From an uncultured Pelagibacteraceae bacterium (lineage in GTDB: Bacteria; Pseudomonadota; Alphaproteobacteria; Pelagibacterales; Pelagibacteraceae), in the NCBI GenBank assembly GCA_902594395.1, contig CACJLZ010000001.1:1-41550 (forward strand): a stretch of 41,550 nucleotides of DNA. The letters run 5' to 3'. Both the position numbers and the translations under genes were made by a program. The notes beneath the pieces are model-generated. The model was given only the letters and a program-made list of their open reading frames with translations. It did no database searches and was not told the origin of the DNA. Positions 17,222 through 25,226 of the stretch are shown in pieces; position 1 is the stretch's first letter; each line of letters opens with the position of its first letter.

Positions 17222-18805
17222 ATGTTTAATTTAAATTATTATAAAAAAAAATTTCGAAAATTATTAATATCAATAAATAAAATTATAGAAAGTTTTTTTA
17301 TAGAATTAGGGAGATCTAAGCACCAAAAAAACAAACGTACACCTTTCAGAAAAATAATAATTGAGCTAGACCAGAAGTTTGAAAGTTTTTTTAATAAATT
17401 TAAAGATTTTAAGAAATACAATCAGAGCAAGAAAAAATTAAGTTTTTTTGAAAATAAGACAGTTTTACCAATAACAATAATTTTTTTGTTATTTTTAAGC
17501 TATTTCTCTATGCCTGTTTTTTACAACGAAGACGAAACTAAAAAATTTTTAAAAAAACAGATTAATAAAAGTTATGAAATAGAAATAGAATTTAATGAAA
17601 AAGTTAAATACGGTTTACTACCAAAACCATATTTCTATACTAAAAATTTAGATATTATCTTCAATGATAAAATTTTAGGTAATTCTAACTATGCTAAATT
17701 TTATATTTCTTTCAATAATTTTTTTTCATTTGATAAACTAAATGTTAAAGATGTAATTTTTAATGGTAACGAATTTAACGTAGATGCTAATAATTTAAAA
17801 TTTTTTAATAAAACTTTAAAAAAGTCTGAATCACAAGATAATTTTTTATTTAAGAAATCAAAGCTTTTCTATAAAGATCAAAACGATGAATTACTATTTT
17901 TGTCTAAAGTAGAAAACTTGAAATTTTTCTACGATGAAAAAAATGATTTTCAAAAAGTAAAGACATCGTTCGAGATTTTTAACATTCCTTTTAGGCTAAA
18001 TGTTTTAAAAAATGTAACAAATGAAAATAAAAACATTAAACTAATATCAAAAAAAATTCGCTTAAATTTAGTAAGTACGATTGAATATGACGATTCTGAA
18101 GTTAGTGGTTTCTTAAATATTGATTTATTCAATAAAAGTAATTCGTTTGATTATGTTATCAAAAATGAAAAATTAAATTTTTTATCAAAAGATAAAAAAT
18201 TTACTGGAGGTTTTAATTTTAAACCTTTTTATTTTTTTAGCAATTTAAGCTTTGATTATATAAGCCAAAAAAAGATTTTTCAAAGCGAGTCTCTTATACT
18301 TGATGTACTTGACACAGAATTATTAAATAATCCTAACTTAAGTGCCATTATTAAGATCGATGTTGATAAAATTGATAAGTTTGAATATTTGACTGATTTC
18401 ATTTTAGAAATTCAATTTGATAATGGCAGAATTTTTATGAGTAATCTTGATGTTAAATGGTATCAAGCAGTTTCAATTAAATCTAAGGATATTGAGTTTG
18501 CAAACGATAAAAATGGAAAAAAGTTTATAGGAGAAATTTTATTTAATTTTAATGATGTAGAAAAGTTTTTTAGATATTTTCAGATTAAAAGAAATTACAG
18601 AAATGTTTTTGATGAAATAAAAATAGATTTTGTATATGATTTTACAGAGGATAAGTTGACTTTAAACAATATTAAGATTGACAATAAGTCAAATCGAATT
18701 CTTGAGAAATTTTTAGAAGATTATAATAATAATAACAAAAATTTATTTAACAAAGTAACTTTTAGAAACTTTGTGAAAGATTTTTTTCAAACTTACGCAG
18801 GATAA
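17222..18805 (+). CDS. AsmA-like envelope protein with basic N-terminal extension
   Basis: The 527-residue protein has one membrane segment at about residues 81-99 ([17 protein letters not shown]) followed by a long extracytoplasmic region rich in alternating beta-type stretches with the pattern of AsmA N-terminal domains (short strands, '[14 protein letters not shown]', repeated N/D-rich turns). AsmA-family proteins are inner-membrane-anchored lipid-transport or outer-membrane-assembly factors. The first 80 residues are lysine/phenylalanine-rich and cytoplasmic, an unusual extension; I chose the ATG at 17222 because an upstream open stretch from 17069 is antisense to uvrD. It is divergent from uvrD (32-base gap) and overlaps fumC tail-to-tail by 13 bases. 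The family call rests on architecture rather than a sharp motif. Confidence 0.62.
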   Translation: MFNLNYYKKKFRKLLISINKIIESFFIELGRSKHQKNKRTPFRKIIIELDQKFESFFNKFKDFKKYNQSKKKLSFFENKTVLPITIIFLLFLSYFSMPVFYNEDETKKFLKKQINKSYEIEIEFNEKVKYGLLPKPYFYTKNLDIIFNDKILGNSNYAKFYISFNNFFSFDKLNVKDVIFNGNEFNVDANNLKFFNKTLKKSESQDNFLFKKSKLFYKDQNDELLFLSKVENLKFFYDEKNDFQKVKTSFEIFNIPFRLNVLKNVTNENKNIKLISKKIRLNLVSTIEYDDSEVSGFLNIDLFNKSNSFDYVIKNEKLNFLSKDKKFTGGFNFKPFYFFSNLSFDYISQKKIFQSESLILDVLDTELLNNPNLSAIIKIDVDKIDKFEYLTDFILEIQFDNGRIFMSNLDVKWYQAVSIKSKDIEFANDKNGKKFIGEILFNFNDVEKFFRYFQIKRNYRNVFDEIKIDFVYDFTEDKLTLNNIKIDNKSNRILEKFLEDYNNNNKNLFNKVTFRNFVKDFFQTYAG

Positions 18806-20181
18806 ATCATTTTTTTTGGGTTAACAATCCTGTCATAGTCTTTTTCGTTAATCAATTTTGACTTTAAAGCTTCGTGTTTAAGGGTCGTTTTATTTTTCAA
18901 CGCTAGCTTTGCGATTTTTGCAGAATTATCATATCCAATATGTGGAGCTAATGCTGTTACTAACATTAGAGAATTATCTAGGTATTCTTTTATCTTCGAT
19001 TTGTCTGCTTTAAGTCCTTTTACGCAATAAAGTGAGAAGTTTTTAATACTATCAGCTAATAAATTTATTGATTGCAAAATATTATGAGCAATTAACGGTT
19101 TAAATACATTCAGCTCAAAATGCCCATGCGAGCCTGCCATTGTAATTCCATTATGATTACCAATTACTTTAACACAAACCATTGTAACAGCTTCAGATTG
19201 GGTTGGATTTACTTTACCAGGCATAATTGATGATCCTGGCTCATTTGCTGGTAAAATTAGTTCTCCATATCCTGCTCTTGGTCCAGAACCCAAAAACCTA
19301 ATATCATTTGCAATTTTCATTAAACTTACAGCCGTTGTATTTAAGGTACCAGAAAAATTAACAATTTCATCATGCGCTGCAAGCGCTGCAAATTTATTTT
19401 TTGTAGGTTTGAATGGCAACTTTGTTATTTTCTTTATCTCGTTAATTATTTTTTTATCAAAATTTTTTTTACTATTTATTCCAGTACCTACTGCTGTACC
19501 ACCTTGAGCAAGAAAATAAATTTCATTTAAAGCATTATTTACTCTTTTAATACAGTCCTCAATTTGAGATTGGTAACCAGAAAATTCTTGACCTAAAGAA
19601 AGTGGAGTTGCATCTTGCAAGTGAGTTCTTCCAACTTTAATAATATTTTTAAATTGAGAAATTTTTTTTTTTAATTCTTTATCAAGTAATATCAAAGAGG
19701 GTAATAATTTATTTTTTGTCTCCATTGCTATGGCAATGTGCATTGCAGTGGGAAAAACGTCATTAGTTGATTGAGACTTATTTACATGATCGTTCGGATG
19801 CACAGGCTTCTTTGAACCTTTTTTGCCACCTAATTTTTCTATCGCTCTATTGGCTATAACCTCATTTACATTCATGTTTGTTTGGGTACCAGATCCAGTC
19901 TGCCAAACCTTTAGTGGAAAGTGGTCATCAAGTTTTCCAGAAAAAATTTCATTTGATGCTGCAATTATAGCATTTGCAATTTTAGGCGATATTTGCTTTT
20001 CTTTTTGATGAACTCTTGCAGCAGCTTTCTTAATAATTGCTATTGATTTAATTAATACTGGTCTAACTAAAAAATCTCCTATATCAAAATATTTTTTTGA
20101 TCTTTGAGTTGAAGCACCCCAATACTTATCGTTAGGCACATTAATTGATCCAATACTGTCGTATTCTTTACGATATTTCAT
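18793..20181 (-). CDS. fumC: Fumarate hydratase class II
   Basis: FumC interconverts fumarate and L-malate in the TCA cycle without an iron-sulfur cluster. The 462-residue protein matches family length. It shows [27 protein letters not shown], the B-site [40 protein letters not shown] and the superfamily signature [15 protein letters not shown] carrying the catalytic serine. TNMN and the KSQSTND block separate it from aspartase and argininosuccinate lyase. A TATACT -10-like element at 20192-20197 on the minus strand predicts a leader of only about 4 nt. Its 3' end overlaps the AsmA-like gene by 13 bases. Confidence 0.97.
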   Translation of the reverse strand: MKYRKEYDSIGSINVPNDKYWGASTQRSKKYFDIGDFLVRPVLIKSIAIIKKAAARVHQKEKQISPKIANAIIAASNEIFSGKLDDHFPLKVWQTGSGTQTNMNVNEVIANRAIEKLGGKKGSKKPVHPNDHVNKSQSTNDVFPTAMHIAIAMETKNKLLPSLILLDKELKKKISQFKNIIKVGRTHLQDATPLSLGQEFSGYQSQIEDCIKRVNNALNEIYFLAQGGTAVGTGINSKKNFDKKIINEIKKITKLPFKPTKNKFAALAAHDEIVNFSGTLNTTAVSLMKIANDIRFLGSGPRAGYGELILPANEPGSSIMPGKVNPTQSEAVTMVCVKVIGNHNGITMAGSHGHFELNVFKPLIAHNILQSINLLADSIKNFSLYCVKGLKADKSKIKEYLDNSLMLVTALAPHIGYDNSAKIAKLALKNKTTLKHEALKSKLINEKDYDRIVNPKKMIYPA

Positions 20182-20234
20182 TTATAAGTAAAGTATACAT
20201 ATATAATAAAAATCATTTAACTAATAGGAGCAAA

Positions 20235-20606
20235 ATGACAAATTTTGAAAAAGTAGGCACTTTTATGAAAACTTTTGGTCAAGAGGTTAAATCAAAACCT
20301 TCGTTAAGCACTGATAAGATAAATAATCTTAGATTGAGTCTTATAAAAGAGGAATTGGAGGAATTAAAAGATGCAATTCATAAAAAAGATTTAGTTGAGG
20401 TAGCTGATGCTTTAACTGATATTTTATACGTAACTTATGGAGCAGGCCATGCCTTTGGTATAAATCTTGATAGGTGCTTTGATGAGGTTCAAAACTCTAA
20501 TATGAGTAAGTTAGATAACGATAGTAATCCAATTTATAACGAAAATGGTAAGGTTATGAAAGGCCCTAATTATTTTAAACCCAATTTGAAAAAATTTTTA
20601 AAGTAA
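20235..20606 (+). CDS. MazG-like all-alpha nucleoside triphosphate pyrophosphohydrolase
   Basis: A 123-residue protein of the phosphoribosyl-ATP pyrophosphohydrolase/MazG superfamily, which hydrolyses (d)NTPs to monophosphate and pyrophosphate with Mg2+. The metal-binding pattern is visible: KEELEEL at residues 38-44 and EVADALTDILYV at 55-66 (E55, D58, D62). The C-terminal MSKLDNDSNP...GPNYFKP section is common in the stand-alone, phage and DR2231-like members. I start at the ATG at 20235, preceded by AGGAG at 20226-20230; a longer frame from TTG 20145 runs antisense into fumC. Likely a housecleaning enzyme or dUTPase analogue, but substrate is not readable. thyX lies nearby beyond ssrA, which would fit a dUTP-to-dUMP role, a guess only. 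Confidence 0.8.
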   Translation: MTNFEKVGTFMKTFGQEVKSKPSLSTDKINNLRLSLIKEELEELKDAIHKKDLVEVADALTDILYVTYGAGHAFGINLDRCFDEVQNSNMSKLDNDSNPIYNENGKVMKGPNYFKPNLKKFLK

Positions 20607-20608
20607 AA

Positions 20609-20641
20609 TTTAGGGGCGTTCTGTTGCCAGGTGCCCCTAAA
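20609..20641. terminator. Bidirectional hairpin between convergent genes; copy A of the tmRNA 3' hairpin
   Basis: A 9-bp stem (TTTAGGGGC / GCCCCTAAA) closes a 15-nt loop between the stop of the MazG-like gene (+) and the stop of the small secreted gene (-). Read on the minus strand, the loop forms an inner CUG-GCAA-CAG hairpin with a GNRA tetraloop, and the stem is followed by AAATTTTACTTT, a fair U-tract. The inner 26 bases (20612-20637) are identical to the 3' end of the tmRNA coding piece at 20954-20979; only copy A has the extra flanking T/A pairs that extend the stem. Termination is inferred from structure and position. Confidence 0.65.
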
Positions 20642-20646
20642 CTAAA

Positions 20647-20853
20647 TTAGCTCTTAAATAATTCTAAAGCTTTATTAAGTAATTCCTCTGATTTTGCATG
20701 ATCGCCGTCTGTGTGAGCTTTCATTCCAGCATCACGAAGTTTTTGTGCTTCTGCAATTTTTGCATCAGTATTATTTGCCATCATTGGGCAAGATCCTGCA
20801 AATGCCGAACTTACAAACATCACAAGCATGATTGATAATATAGTTTTTTTCAT
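20647..20853 (-). CDS. Tiny secreted protein with CPMM motif and one helix-hairpin, function unknown
   Basis: A 68-residue protein with a clear signal peptide (MKKTILSIMLVMFVSSAFA, cleavage probably after residue 19), leaving about 49 residues. The mature part starts GSCPMM, a Cys-Pro-Met-Met cluster that could bind a soft metal, and continues with two helices (AKIAEAQKLRDAGMKAH and HAKSEELLNKALELF), like a single TPR or a small metal-binding SmbP-type hairpin. I chose the ATG at 20853 because AAGGA stands 7 bases upstream and it gives a proper signal peptide; a TTG-led extension of 12 residues to 20889 would spoil it. It lies downstream of ssrA on the same strand, flanked by two copies of the same hairpin. 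I do not recognise a named family. Confidence 0.75.
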   Translation of the reverse strand: MKKTILSIMLVMFVSSAFAGSCPMMANNTDAKIAEAQKLRDAGMKAHTDGDHAKSEELLNKALELFKS

Positions 20854-20953
20854 AATTATCCTTTTGTTATGTGATTTAAGTAATGTCATTTTAGTTTTTT
20901 AAAATTTAATGATTGTCACATGAGACGTGATTACAATAAATTATTAGATTTAA

Positions 20954-20979
20954 AGGGGCGTTCTGTTGCCAGGTGCCCC
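20954..20979 (-). repeat. 26-bp direct repeat, copy B (3' end of tmRNA coding piece)
   Basis: These 26 bases are identical and in the same orientation to 20612-20637, 342 bp away. On the minus strand they form GGGGC...GCCCC around CUG-GCAA-CAG and are the final hairpin of the permuted tmRNA coding piece. In this copy the bases just outside the stem do not pair, so it is the plain tmRNA structure. The stretch between the copies holds only the small secreted gene. Confidence 0.9.
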
Positions 20980-21212
20980 AAACCCCGTCTACATAATTAA
21001 CAAAGTTAATTAGGCAGCAAGTGCGTAACTTTCGTTAGCAATTATAAATTAGCCCTTTACGGAGGAACAATTCCGAACGAAAGAATAGCCTTTAGTCACC
21101 CGTCGAATCTAGTTCACCCCCATAAGTTGTAATGGTGGAGGTGGTGGGTACTGCCCCCACGTCCGCAATGGTTATTACGAAATTCGTTTATCGTCATAGT
21201 TGGAAATCCAAC
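20954..21212 (-). ncRNA. ssrA: Two-piece (circularly permuted) transfer-messenger RNA
   Basis: tmRNA rescues stalled ribosomes and tags the nascent peptide. Read on the minus strand, the acceptor piece comes first (5' end uncertain, about 21190-21212; 3' CCA ending at 21133), then an 11-nt spacer (21122-21132), then the coding piece from 21121. Evidence: GGGGGUG (21121 down) pairs with CACCUCC to give a 7-bp acceptor stem with a G3-U70 wobble, the alanine identity element; AGAUUCGACGGG is the conserved tmRNA 5' sequence; the reading frame at 21039-21010 encodes ANESYALAA then UAA; a hairpin AACUUUGUU follows; the 3' end is the GNRA-capped hairpin. Alphaproteobacterial tmRNAs are permuted in this way. 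The T loop (GGCAGUA within GUGGG/CCCAC) lacks the usual UUC start. This gene accounts for most of the 365-base protein-free stretch 20890-21254. Confidence 0.93.
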
Positions 21213-21218
21213 TTTATT

Positions 21219-21246
21219 AATATAAAAGGAAATTCAAGAGATTCAA
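21219..21246 (-). promoter_or_regulatory. Predicted promoter of ssrA
   Basis: On the minus strand TTGAAT (21246-21241) and TATATT (21224-21219) are separated by 16 bases, a good sigma-70-type pair. Transcription would begin near 21212, at the hairpin TTGGATTTCCAA (21211-21200), just before the acceptor piece. It lies between ssrA and the divergent thyX start at 21255. Confidence 0.5.
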
Positions 21247-21254
21247 TAACATTC

Positions 21255-22202
21255 ATGAAATTAACTAAAGAACAACTAGAAGATATAAAAAATCAGCAAT
21301 CACAAAGCAATTCAACAAAAAGAGTTTCTTCACCAGAATTAGAAAAAATTCTTTACGAAGCATTGCCTGCCCTTGACCATGGTTTTGTGAGAGTTGTTGA
21401 TTATATGGGAGATGATACTTCAATTGTTCAATCAGCTAGAGTTTCTTATGGTAAAGGAACCAAACAAGTTTCTACTGATGCAGGGTTAATAAAATACCTA
21501 ATGCGTCATTGGCACAGCACCCCATTTGAGATGTGTGAAATTAAATATCATATCAAACTACCAATTTTTATTGCTCGTCAATGGATTAGACATAGGACTG
21601 CAAATGTTAATGAGTATTCTGCGAGATACTCAATTTTAGATAAAGAATTTTATCTGCCGACCAAGGAAAATCTTGCTGCTCAATCAATATCTAACAGACA
21701 AGGTAGAGGTGATGTTTTAGAAGGTGAACAGGCAAATGAAGTTTTAGAACTTTTAAAAGATGATGCTGAAAGAACATATAAAAATTATGAGACAATGCTT
21801 AATGAAAGATATGATGGATCTACCATTGATGATAGCAAAAAAGGTTTGGCTAGAGAACTTGCGAGAATGAATTTAACATTAAATACTTATACTCAGTGGT
21901 ATTGGAAAACAGATTTATTAAATCTCATGAACTTTTTAAGGTTAAGAGCAGATCATCACGCACAATACGAGATTAGAGTTTATGCAGATATTATGTTGGA
22001 TACATTAAAGAAATGGGTTCCAATAACATATGAGGCTTTTATGGATTATAGAGTTGGTGGAACTGAAGTTTCAGCAAAAGGAAAAATTATAATTCAAAAA
22101 CTTATCAGGGGTGAAAATATTTCTATGGAAGATTCTGGATTATCTAAAAGAGAATGGAATGAATTAATGGAAGCTTTTGATCTTAAAGATAAATTGATTT
22201 AA
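21255..22202 (+). CDS. thyX: Flavin-dependent thymidylate synthase ThyX
   Basis: ThyX methylates dUMP to dTMP using methylenetetrahydrofolate, FAD and NADPH. The signature RHRX7S is present as [11 protein letters not shown] (R112 to S122), preceded by PIFIARQWI and followed by [15 protein letters not shown] and [10 protein letters not shown] lie in the N-terminal part, and [20 protein letters not shown] in the C-terminal part. At 315 residues it is in the range of the longer alphaproteobacterial forms. I chose the ATG at 21255; an upstream in-frame start at 21132 would read antisense through the tmRNA acceptor piece. It is divergent from ssrA and overlaps mrp tail-to-tail by 20 bases. Confidence 0.96.
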   Translation: MKLTKEQLEDIKNQQSQSNSTKRVSSPELEKILYEALPALDHGFVRVVDYMGDDTSIVQSARVSYGKGTKQVSTDAGLIKYLMRHWHSTPFEMCEIKYHIKLPIFIARQWIRHRTANVNEYSARYSILDKEFYLPTKENLAAQSISNRQGRGDVLEGEQANEVLELLKDDAERTYKNYETMLNERYDGSTIDDSKKGLARELARMNLTLNTYTQWYWKTDLLNLMNFLRLRADHHAQYEIRVYADIMLDTLKKWVPITYEAFMDYRVGGTEVSAKGKIIIQKLIRGENISMEDSGLSKREWNELMEAFDLKDKLI

Positions 22203-23007
22203 TCTTATTGGCAAAATCTATATAAATTTTTGATATTTGGTTATTTGGATCTTCTTCAACAATCGGTTTCCCTTTATCACCTGATCTTCCTACTTCAGGA
22301 TTAATTGGAATTTCTCCTAAGAATTCTTTATTAAACTCTTGCGCAGTATTTTTAACTCCACCCTCTCCAAAAATTTTATATTTTTTATTATCATCTCCAA
22401 TAAAGTAACTCATGTTATCAACCAATCCTAAAATTTTTACACCAAGTTTATCAAACATCTTAATTCCTCTTTTTACATCTAAAAGAGCAACCTCCTGTGG
22501 AGTTGAAACTATGATTGCTCCATCCATTTTTATTTCTTGAGAAAAGGTGAGTTGGGTATCACCAGTTCCAGGAGGCATATCAACAATTATAAAATCTAAA
22601 TCTTTCCAATTAACTTTTTGTGTAAAAGTTCTAATTGCGCTAGTCACCATTGGTCCTCGCCAAATCATAGGTGTTTGTTGATCAGTTAAGAAACCAATAG
22701 ACATACACTGAATATCATACTTAATTACAGGATCTAATTTTTGCCCATCACTTTTGGGTTTTTCTTCGATTCCCAACATTTTAGGAATTGAGGGACCATA
22801 AATATCTGCATCCAATAAACCAACTTTACATCCAGCTTTTTTTAAGGCCAATGCTAGGTTAGTAGCAAAAGTAGATTTTCCAACACCGCCTTTCGCACTA
22901 GAAACAGCAATTGTAAACTTAGTGCCTTTAATTGGATTTTTCTCTGGCAATTTCCTACTCATTTTAGCTCTCATTGCGTCACTTAATTCTGGTTTTTCCT
23001 TAGGCAT
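22183..23007 (-). CDS. mrp: Short Mrp/NBP35-type P-loop ATPase (no MIP18 domain, no CxxC)
   Basis: Mrp/ApbC proteins are deviant-Walker ATPases linked to iron-sulfur cluster delivery. The 274-residue protein carries [17 protein letters not shown] (deviant Walker A, residues 36-52), [31 protein letters not shown] and the NMSYF...KIFGEGG region. Two family features are absent: the N-terminal MIP18/DUF59 domain (only about 30 residues precede the ATPase) and the CxxC metal motif, where residues 203-209 read IGDDNKK. Only two cysteines (60, 101) exist in the whole protein. The ATP-binding call is secure; iron-sulfur carrier activity is doubtful. It is divergent from hflK and overlaps thyX at the 3' end. 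Confidence 0.88.
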   Translation of the reverse strand: MPKEKPELSDAMRAKMSRKLPEKNPIKGTKFTIAVSSAKGGVGKSTFATNLALALKKAGCKVGLLDADIYGPSIPKMLGIEEKPKSDGQKLDPVIKYDIQCMSIGFLTDQQTPMIWRGPMVTSAIRTFTQKVNWKDLDFIIVDMPPGTGDTQLTFSQEIKMDGAIIVSTPQEVALLDVKRGIKMFDKLGVKILGLVDNMSYFIGDDNKKYKIFGEGGVKNTAQEFNKEFLGEIPINPEVGRSGDKGKPIVEEDPNNQISKIYIDFANKIKSIYL

Positions 23008-23021
23008 ATTAGGATCTTAAC

Positions 23022-23049
23022 TTGTTTTTCCCCATAAAGACATTATATA
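23022..23049 (+). promoter_or_regulatory. Predicted promoter of the hflK operon
   Basis: TTGTTT (23022-23027) and TATATA (23044-23049) with a 16-base spacer precede the hflK ATG at 23059 by only 9 bases. Transcription should begin about 3 bases before the ATG, and no Shine-Dalgarno sequence is visible, so a near-leaderless mRNA is predicted. Confidence 0.45.
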
Positions 23050-23058
23050 GATTGCCGT

Positions 23059-24162
23059 ATGCCAGATGATTTTAGACAAGGTGGTGGAAGTCCTTGGGGA
23101 GCACCCCCAGGAGGAAGCGGTAATGGTTCCGGCAGAGGTCCAACTCCTCCAGACATTGATAAAATAATTAGAGAGTTTCAAGAAAAAATTAAAAGATTTT
23201 TACCTGGGGGCAGTTCCTCAGGGGGTAAGCAAGCAGTTTTAGTTTTAATTATTTTAGCCTTTGTTTGGCTGGCAAGCGGCCTTTATAGAGTGTTACCAGA
23301 TGAACAAGGGGTAGTTTTAAGATTTGGTAAATTTGTAAAAACAACTCAACCTGGATTAAATTATCATATTCCTTTTCCTGTAGAGTCTGTGCTAACTCCA
23401 AAAGTCACCAAAGTTAATAGAATTGATATAGGTTTTAGATCTGAAAGAGACAGTGGATTTACTTCTCAAGGTGGAGTAGCTGATGTTCCTCAAGAAAGCT
23501 TAATGTTAACTGGAGATGAAAATATTGTTAATATCGACTTTTCAGTTTTCTGGGTTATCAAAGATGCAGGAAACTTTTTATTTAAAATACAAGATCCAGA
23601 GGGAACAGTTAAAGCAGCGGCAGAGACGGCTATGAGAGAGGTGATTGCTAGATCTGATATTCAACCTATTTTAACTGAAGGTAGATCAGTAATAGAGACA
23701 GATACACAAGAAATTATTCAAAAGATTTTAGATGAATACAATAGTGGTATTCAAATCACACAAGTTCAAACACAAAAAGCAGACCCACCTGATCAGGTAA
23801 TTGATGCGTTTAGAGATGTACAGGCTGCAAGAGCTGATATGGAAAGATCAAAAAATGAAGCTGAAGCTTATGCTAATGATGTTATACCTAGAGCACGAGG
23901 GGAAGCTGAAAAAATTCTACAAGCAGCAGAAGCATATAAAAAAGAAGTTGTAGCAAAAGCTGAGGGTGAAGCCAGCAGGTTCTTAGCAATCTATGATGAA
24001 TATAAAAATGCTAAATCTGTAACGCAAGAAAGAATGTATTTGGAGACAATGGAAAAAGTTTTAGCTGATATCGATAAAGTGATAATTGAAAAAAATGCAG
24101 GATCAGGTGTAGTTCCTTATTTACCACTACCTGAATTACAAAAAAAGAAAGTGACAAATTAA
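23059..24162 (+). CDS. hflK: Membrane protease regulator HflK (SPFH domain)
   Basis: HflK pairs with HflC to form the large SPFH cage that surrounds and restrains the FtsH protease in the inner membrane. The 367-residue protein has the glycine/proline-rich N-terminus typical of HflK (GGGSPWGAPPGGSG...), one membrane segment at about residues 58-76, then the SPFH domain opening with YRVLPDEQGVVLRFGKFVKT and PGLNYHIPFPVE, and a long alanine/glutamate-rich coiled coil (VQAARADMERSKNEAEAYAN, ARGEAEKILQAAEAYKKE). Two bases separate it from hflC. It heads the operon hflK-hflC-DUF2065-degP-like-miaA. Confidence 0.95.
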   Translation: MPDDFRQGGGSPWGAPPGGSGNGSGRGPTPPDIDKIIREFQEKIKRFLPGGSSSGGKQAVLVLIILAFVWLASGLYRVLPDEQGVVLRFGKFVKTTQPGLNYHIPFPVESVLTPKVTKVNRIDIGFRSERDSGFTSQGGVADVPQESLMLTGDENIVNIDFSVFWVIKDAGNFLFKIQDPEGTVKAAAETAMREVIARSDIQPILTEGRSVIETDTQEIIQKILDEYNSGIQITQVQTQKADPPDQVIDAFRDVQAARADMERSKNEAEAYANDVIPRARGEAEKILQAAEAYKKEVVAKAEGEASRFLAIYDEYKNAKSVTQERMYLETMEKVLADIDKVIIEKNAGSGVVPYLPLPELQKKKVTN

Positions 24163-24163
24163 T

Positions 24164-25033
24164 ATGAATGCTGGAAAAATTACCGCTGGAATTATAGTTG
24201 CTTTGGCTGCAGTTGCATTCTTTTCAATTTTTATTGTTAAAGAAGTTAATCAGGCAATCGTTCTACAATTTGGTGATCCAAAAAGAATAATTTTAAAACC
24301 TGGATTAAACTTTAAAATACCTTTTATTCAAAACGTTGTATTTTTAGATAAAAGAATTCTTAATTTAGATACACCCCCAGAAGAAGTGATCGCCTCAGAT
24401 CAAAAGAGATTAATAGTTGATGCATTTGCAAGATTTCAAATAGTTGATCCCCTAAAGTTTTATATTTCAGTTGGGAATGAGAGAGTTGCAAGATCAAGAT
24501 TAGCAACGATTATTAACTCAAGAATCAGGAACGTTCTTGGACAACAAGAACTTCAAACACTTCTATCAGAGGACAGAACAAAACAAATGGCTTTAATTCA
24601 AGAAGGTGTAAATAATGAAGCAGAAAATTTTGGAATAAAGATAGTTGATGTTAGAATTAAAAGAGCTGATCTTCCCCAAGCTAACAGTGATGCAATTTTT
24701 AGAAGAATGCAGACAGAAAGGGAGAGAGAGGCAAAAGAATTTAGAGCAAGAGGAGCTGAAATGGCAGTAACAATTACATCGACTGCTGACAAAGAAGTAA
24801 CTGTAATTTTAGCTGAGGCTCAAAAAAAATCTGAGATAATGAAAGGTGAAGGAGATGGTAAAAGAAATAACATCTTTGCTGCAGCGTTTGGACAGGATCC
24901 AGAGTTCTTCGCATTTTATAGAGCTATGCAAGCTTATGAAAATGCTTTAATAGGTGGAGAGACATCTCTAATTCTATCTCCTGATAGTGAATTCTTTAAA
25001 TTCTTTGGGAACATAAAACCACAAACAGAGTAA
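24164..25033 (+). CDS. hflC: Membrane protease regulator HflC (SPFH domain)
   Basis: Partner of HflK in the FtsH-associated complex. The 289-residue protein has an N-terminal membrane anchor (residues 5-25), the SPFH opening FIVKEVNQAIVLQFGDPKR and KPGLNFKIPFIQNVVFLDKR, the LGQQELQTLLSEDR and VDVRIKRADLP motifs, and a charged coiled coil (MQTEREREAKEFRARGAE) leading to a C-terminal domain with FFAFYRAMQAYENAL. This last block is typical of HflC and separates it from HflK and from stomatins. It lies just after hflK and ends 6 bases before the small DUF2065 gene. Confidence 0.95.
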   Translation: MNAGKITAGIIVALAAVAFFSIFIVKEVNQAIVLQFGDPKRIILKPGLNFKIPFIQNVVFLDKRILNLDTPPEEVIASDQKRLIVDAFARFQIVDPLKFYISVGNERVARSRLATIINSRIRNVLGQQELQTLLSEDRTKQMALIQEGVNNEAENFGIKIVDVRIKRADLPQANSDAIFRRMQTEREREAKEFRARGAEMAVTITSTADKEVTVILAEAQKKSEIMKGEGDGKRNNIFAAAFGQDPEFFAFYRAMQAYENALIGGETSLILSPDSEFFKFFGNIKPQTE

Positions 25034-25039
25034 ACTTTG

Positions 25040-25225
25040 ATGAAAGAATTGATCATTGCATTTGGTCTGTTCTTATTTATTGAGGGAATTCTTTATGCCT
25101 TATTTCCATCAAAAATGAAGAATATGTTAAAAAAGCTTGAATTAATCAAAGATAGCCAATTACGTAGTGGTGGATTAATTTTTGCATTAATAGGATTTAT
25201 AATTATTTATTACGCTAAAAGTTAG
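25040..25225 (+). CDS. DUF2065 small membrane protein
   Basis: A 61-residue protein with two membrane segments (about residues 3-22 and 43-59) separated by a short basic loop, SKMKNMLKKLELIKDSQLRSGG. Size, two-helix form and the R-x-x-G-L-x-x-x-x-x-G end fit DUF2065 (YjeT-type), whose gene follows hflC in many proteobacteria. I start at the ATG at 25040; a TTG one codon earlier (25037) is possible. Function is unknown; the conserved link with hflKC suggests a role in the FtsH/HflKC complex (inference). One base separates it from the protease gene. Confidence 0.82.
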   Translation: MKELIIAFGLFLFIEGILYALFPSKMKNMLKKLELIKDSQLRSGGLIFALIGFIIIYYAKS

Positions 25226-25226
25226 A

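Noticed and set aside
20145..20234. TTG-led extension of the MazG-like gene
   Set aside because: It overlaps the 5' end of fumC in antisense; AGGAG directly precedes the ATG at 20235.
20612..20637. A second, partial ssrA pseudogene
   Set aside because: Only the terminal 26-bp hairpin is repeated; no tag frame, acceptor or other tmRNA sequence lies next to it.
21133..21190. A tRNA gene, suggested by the T-arm-like stem and CCA end
   Set aside because: No D arm or anticodon arm is present; the stem pairs with the tmRNA coding piece across an 11-nt spacer, so it is the tmRNA acceptor piece.
21132..21254. Longer thyX reading frame starting upstream at 21132
   Set aside because: It reads antisense through the tmRNA acceptor piece and the predicted ssrA promoter; the first 41 residues do not resemble ThyX, and the ATG at 21255 gives a normal start.
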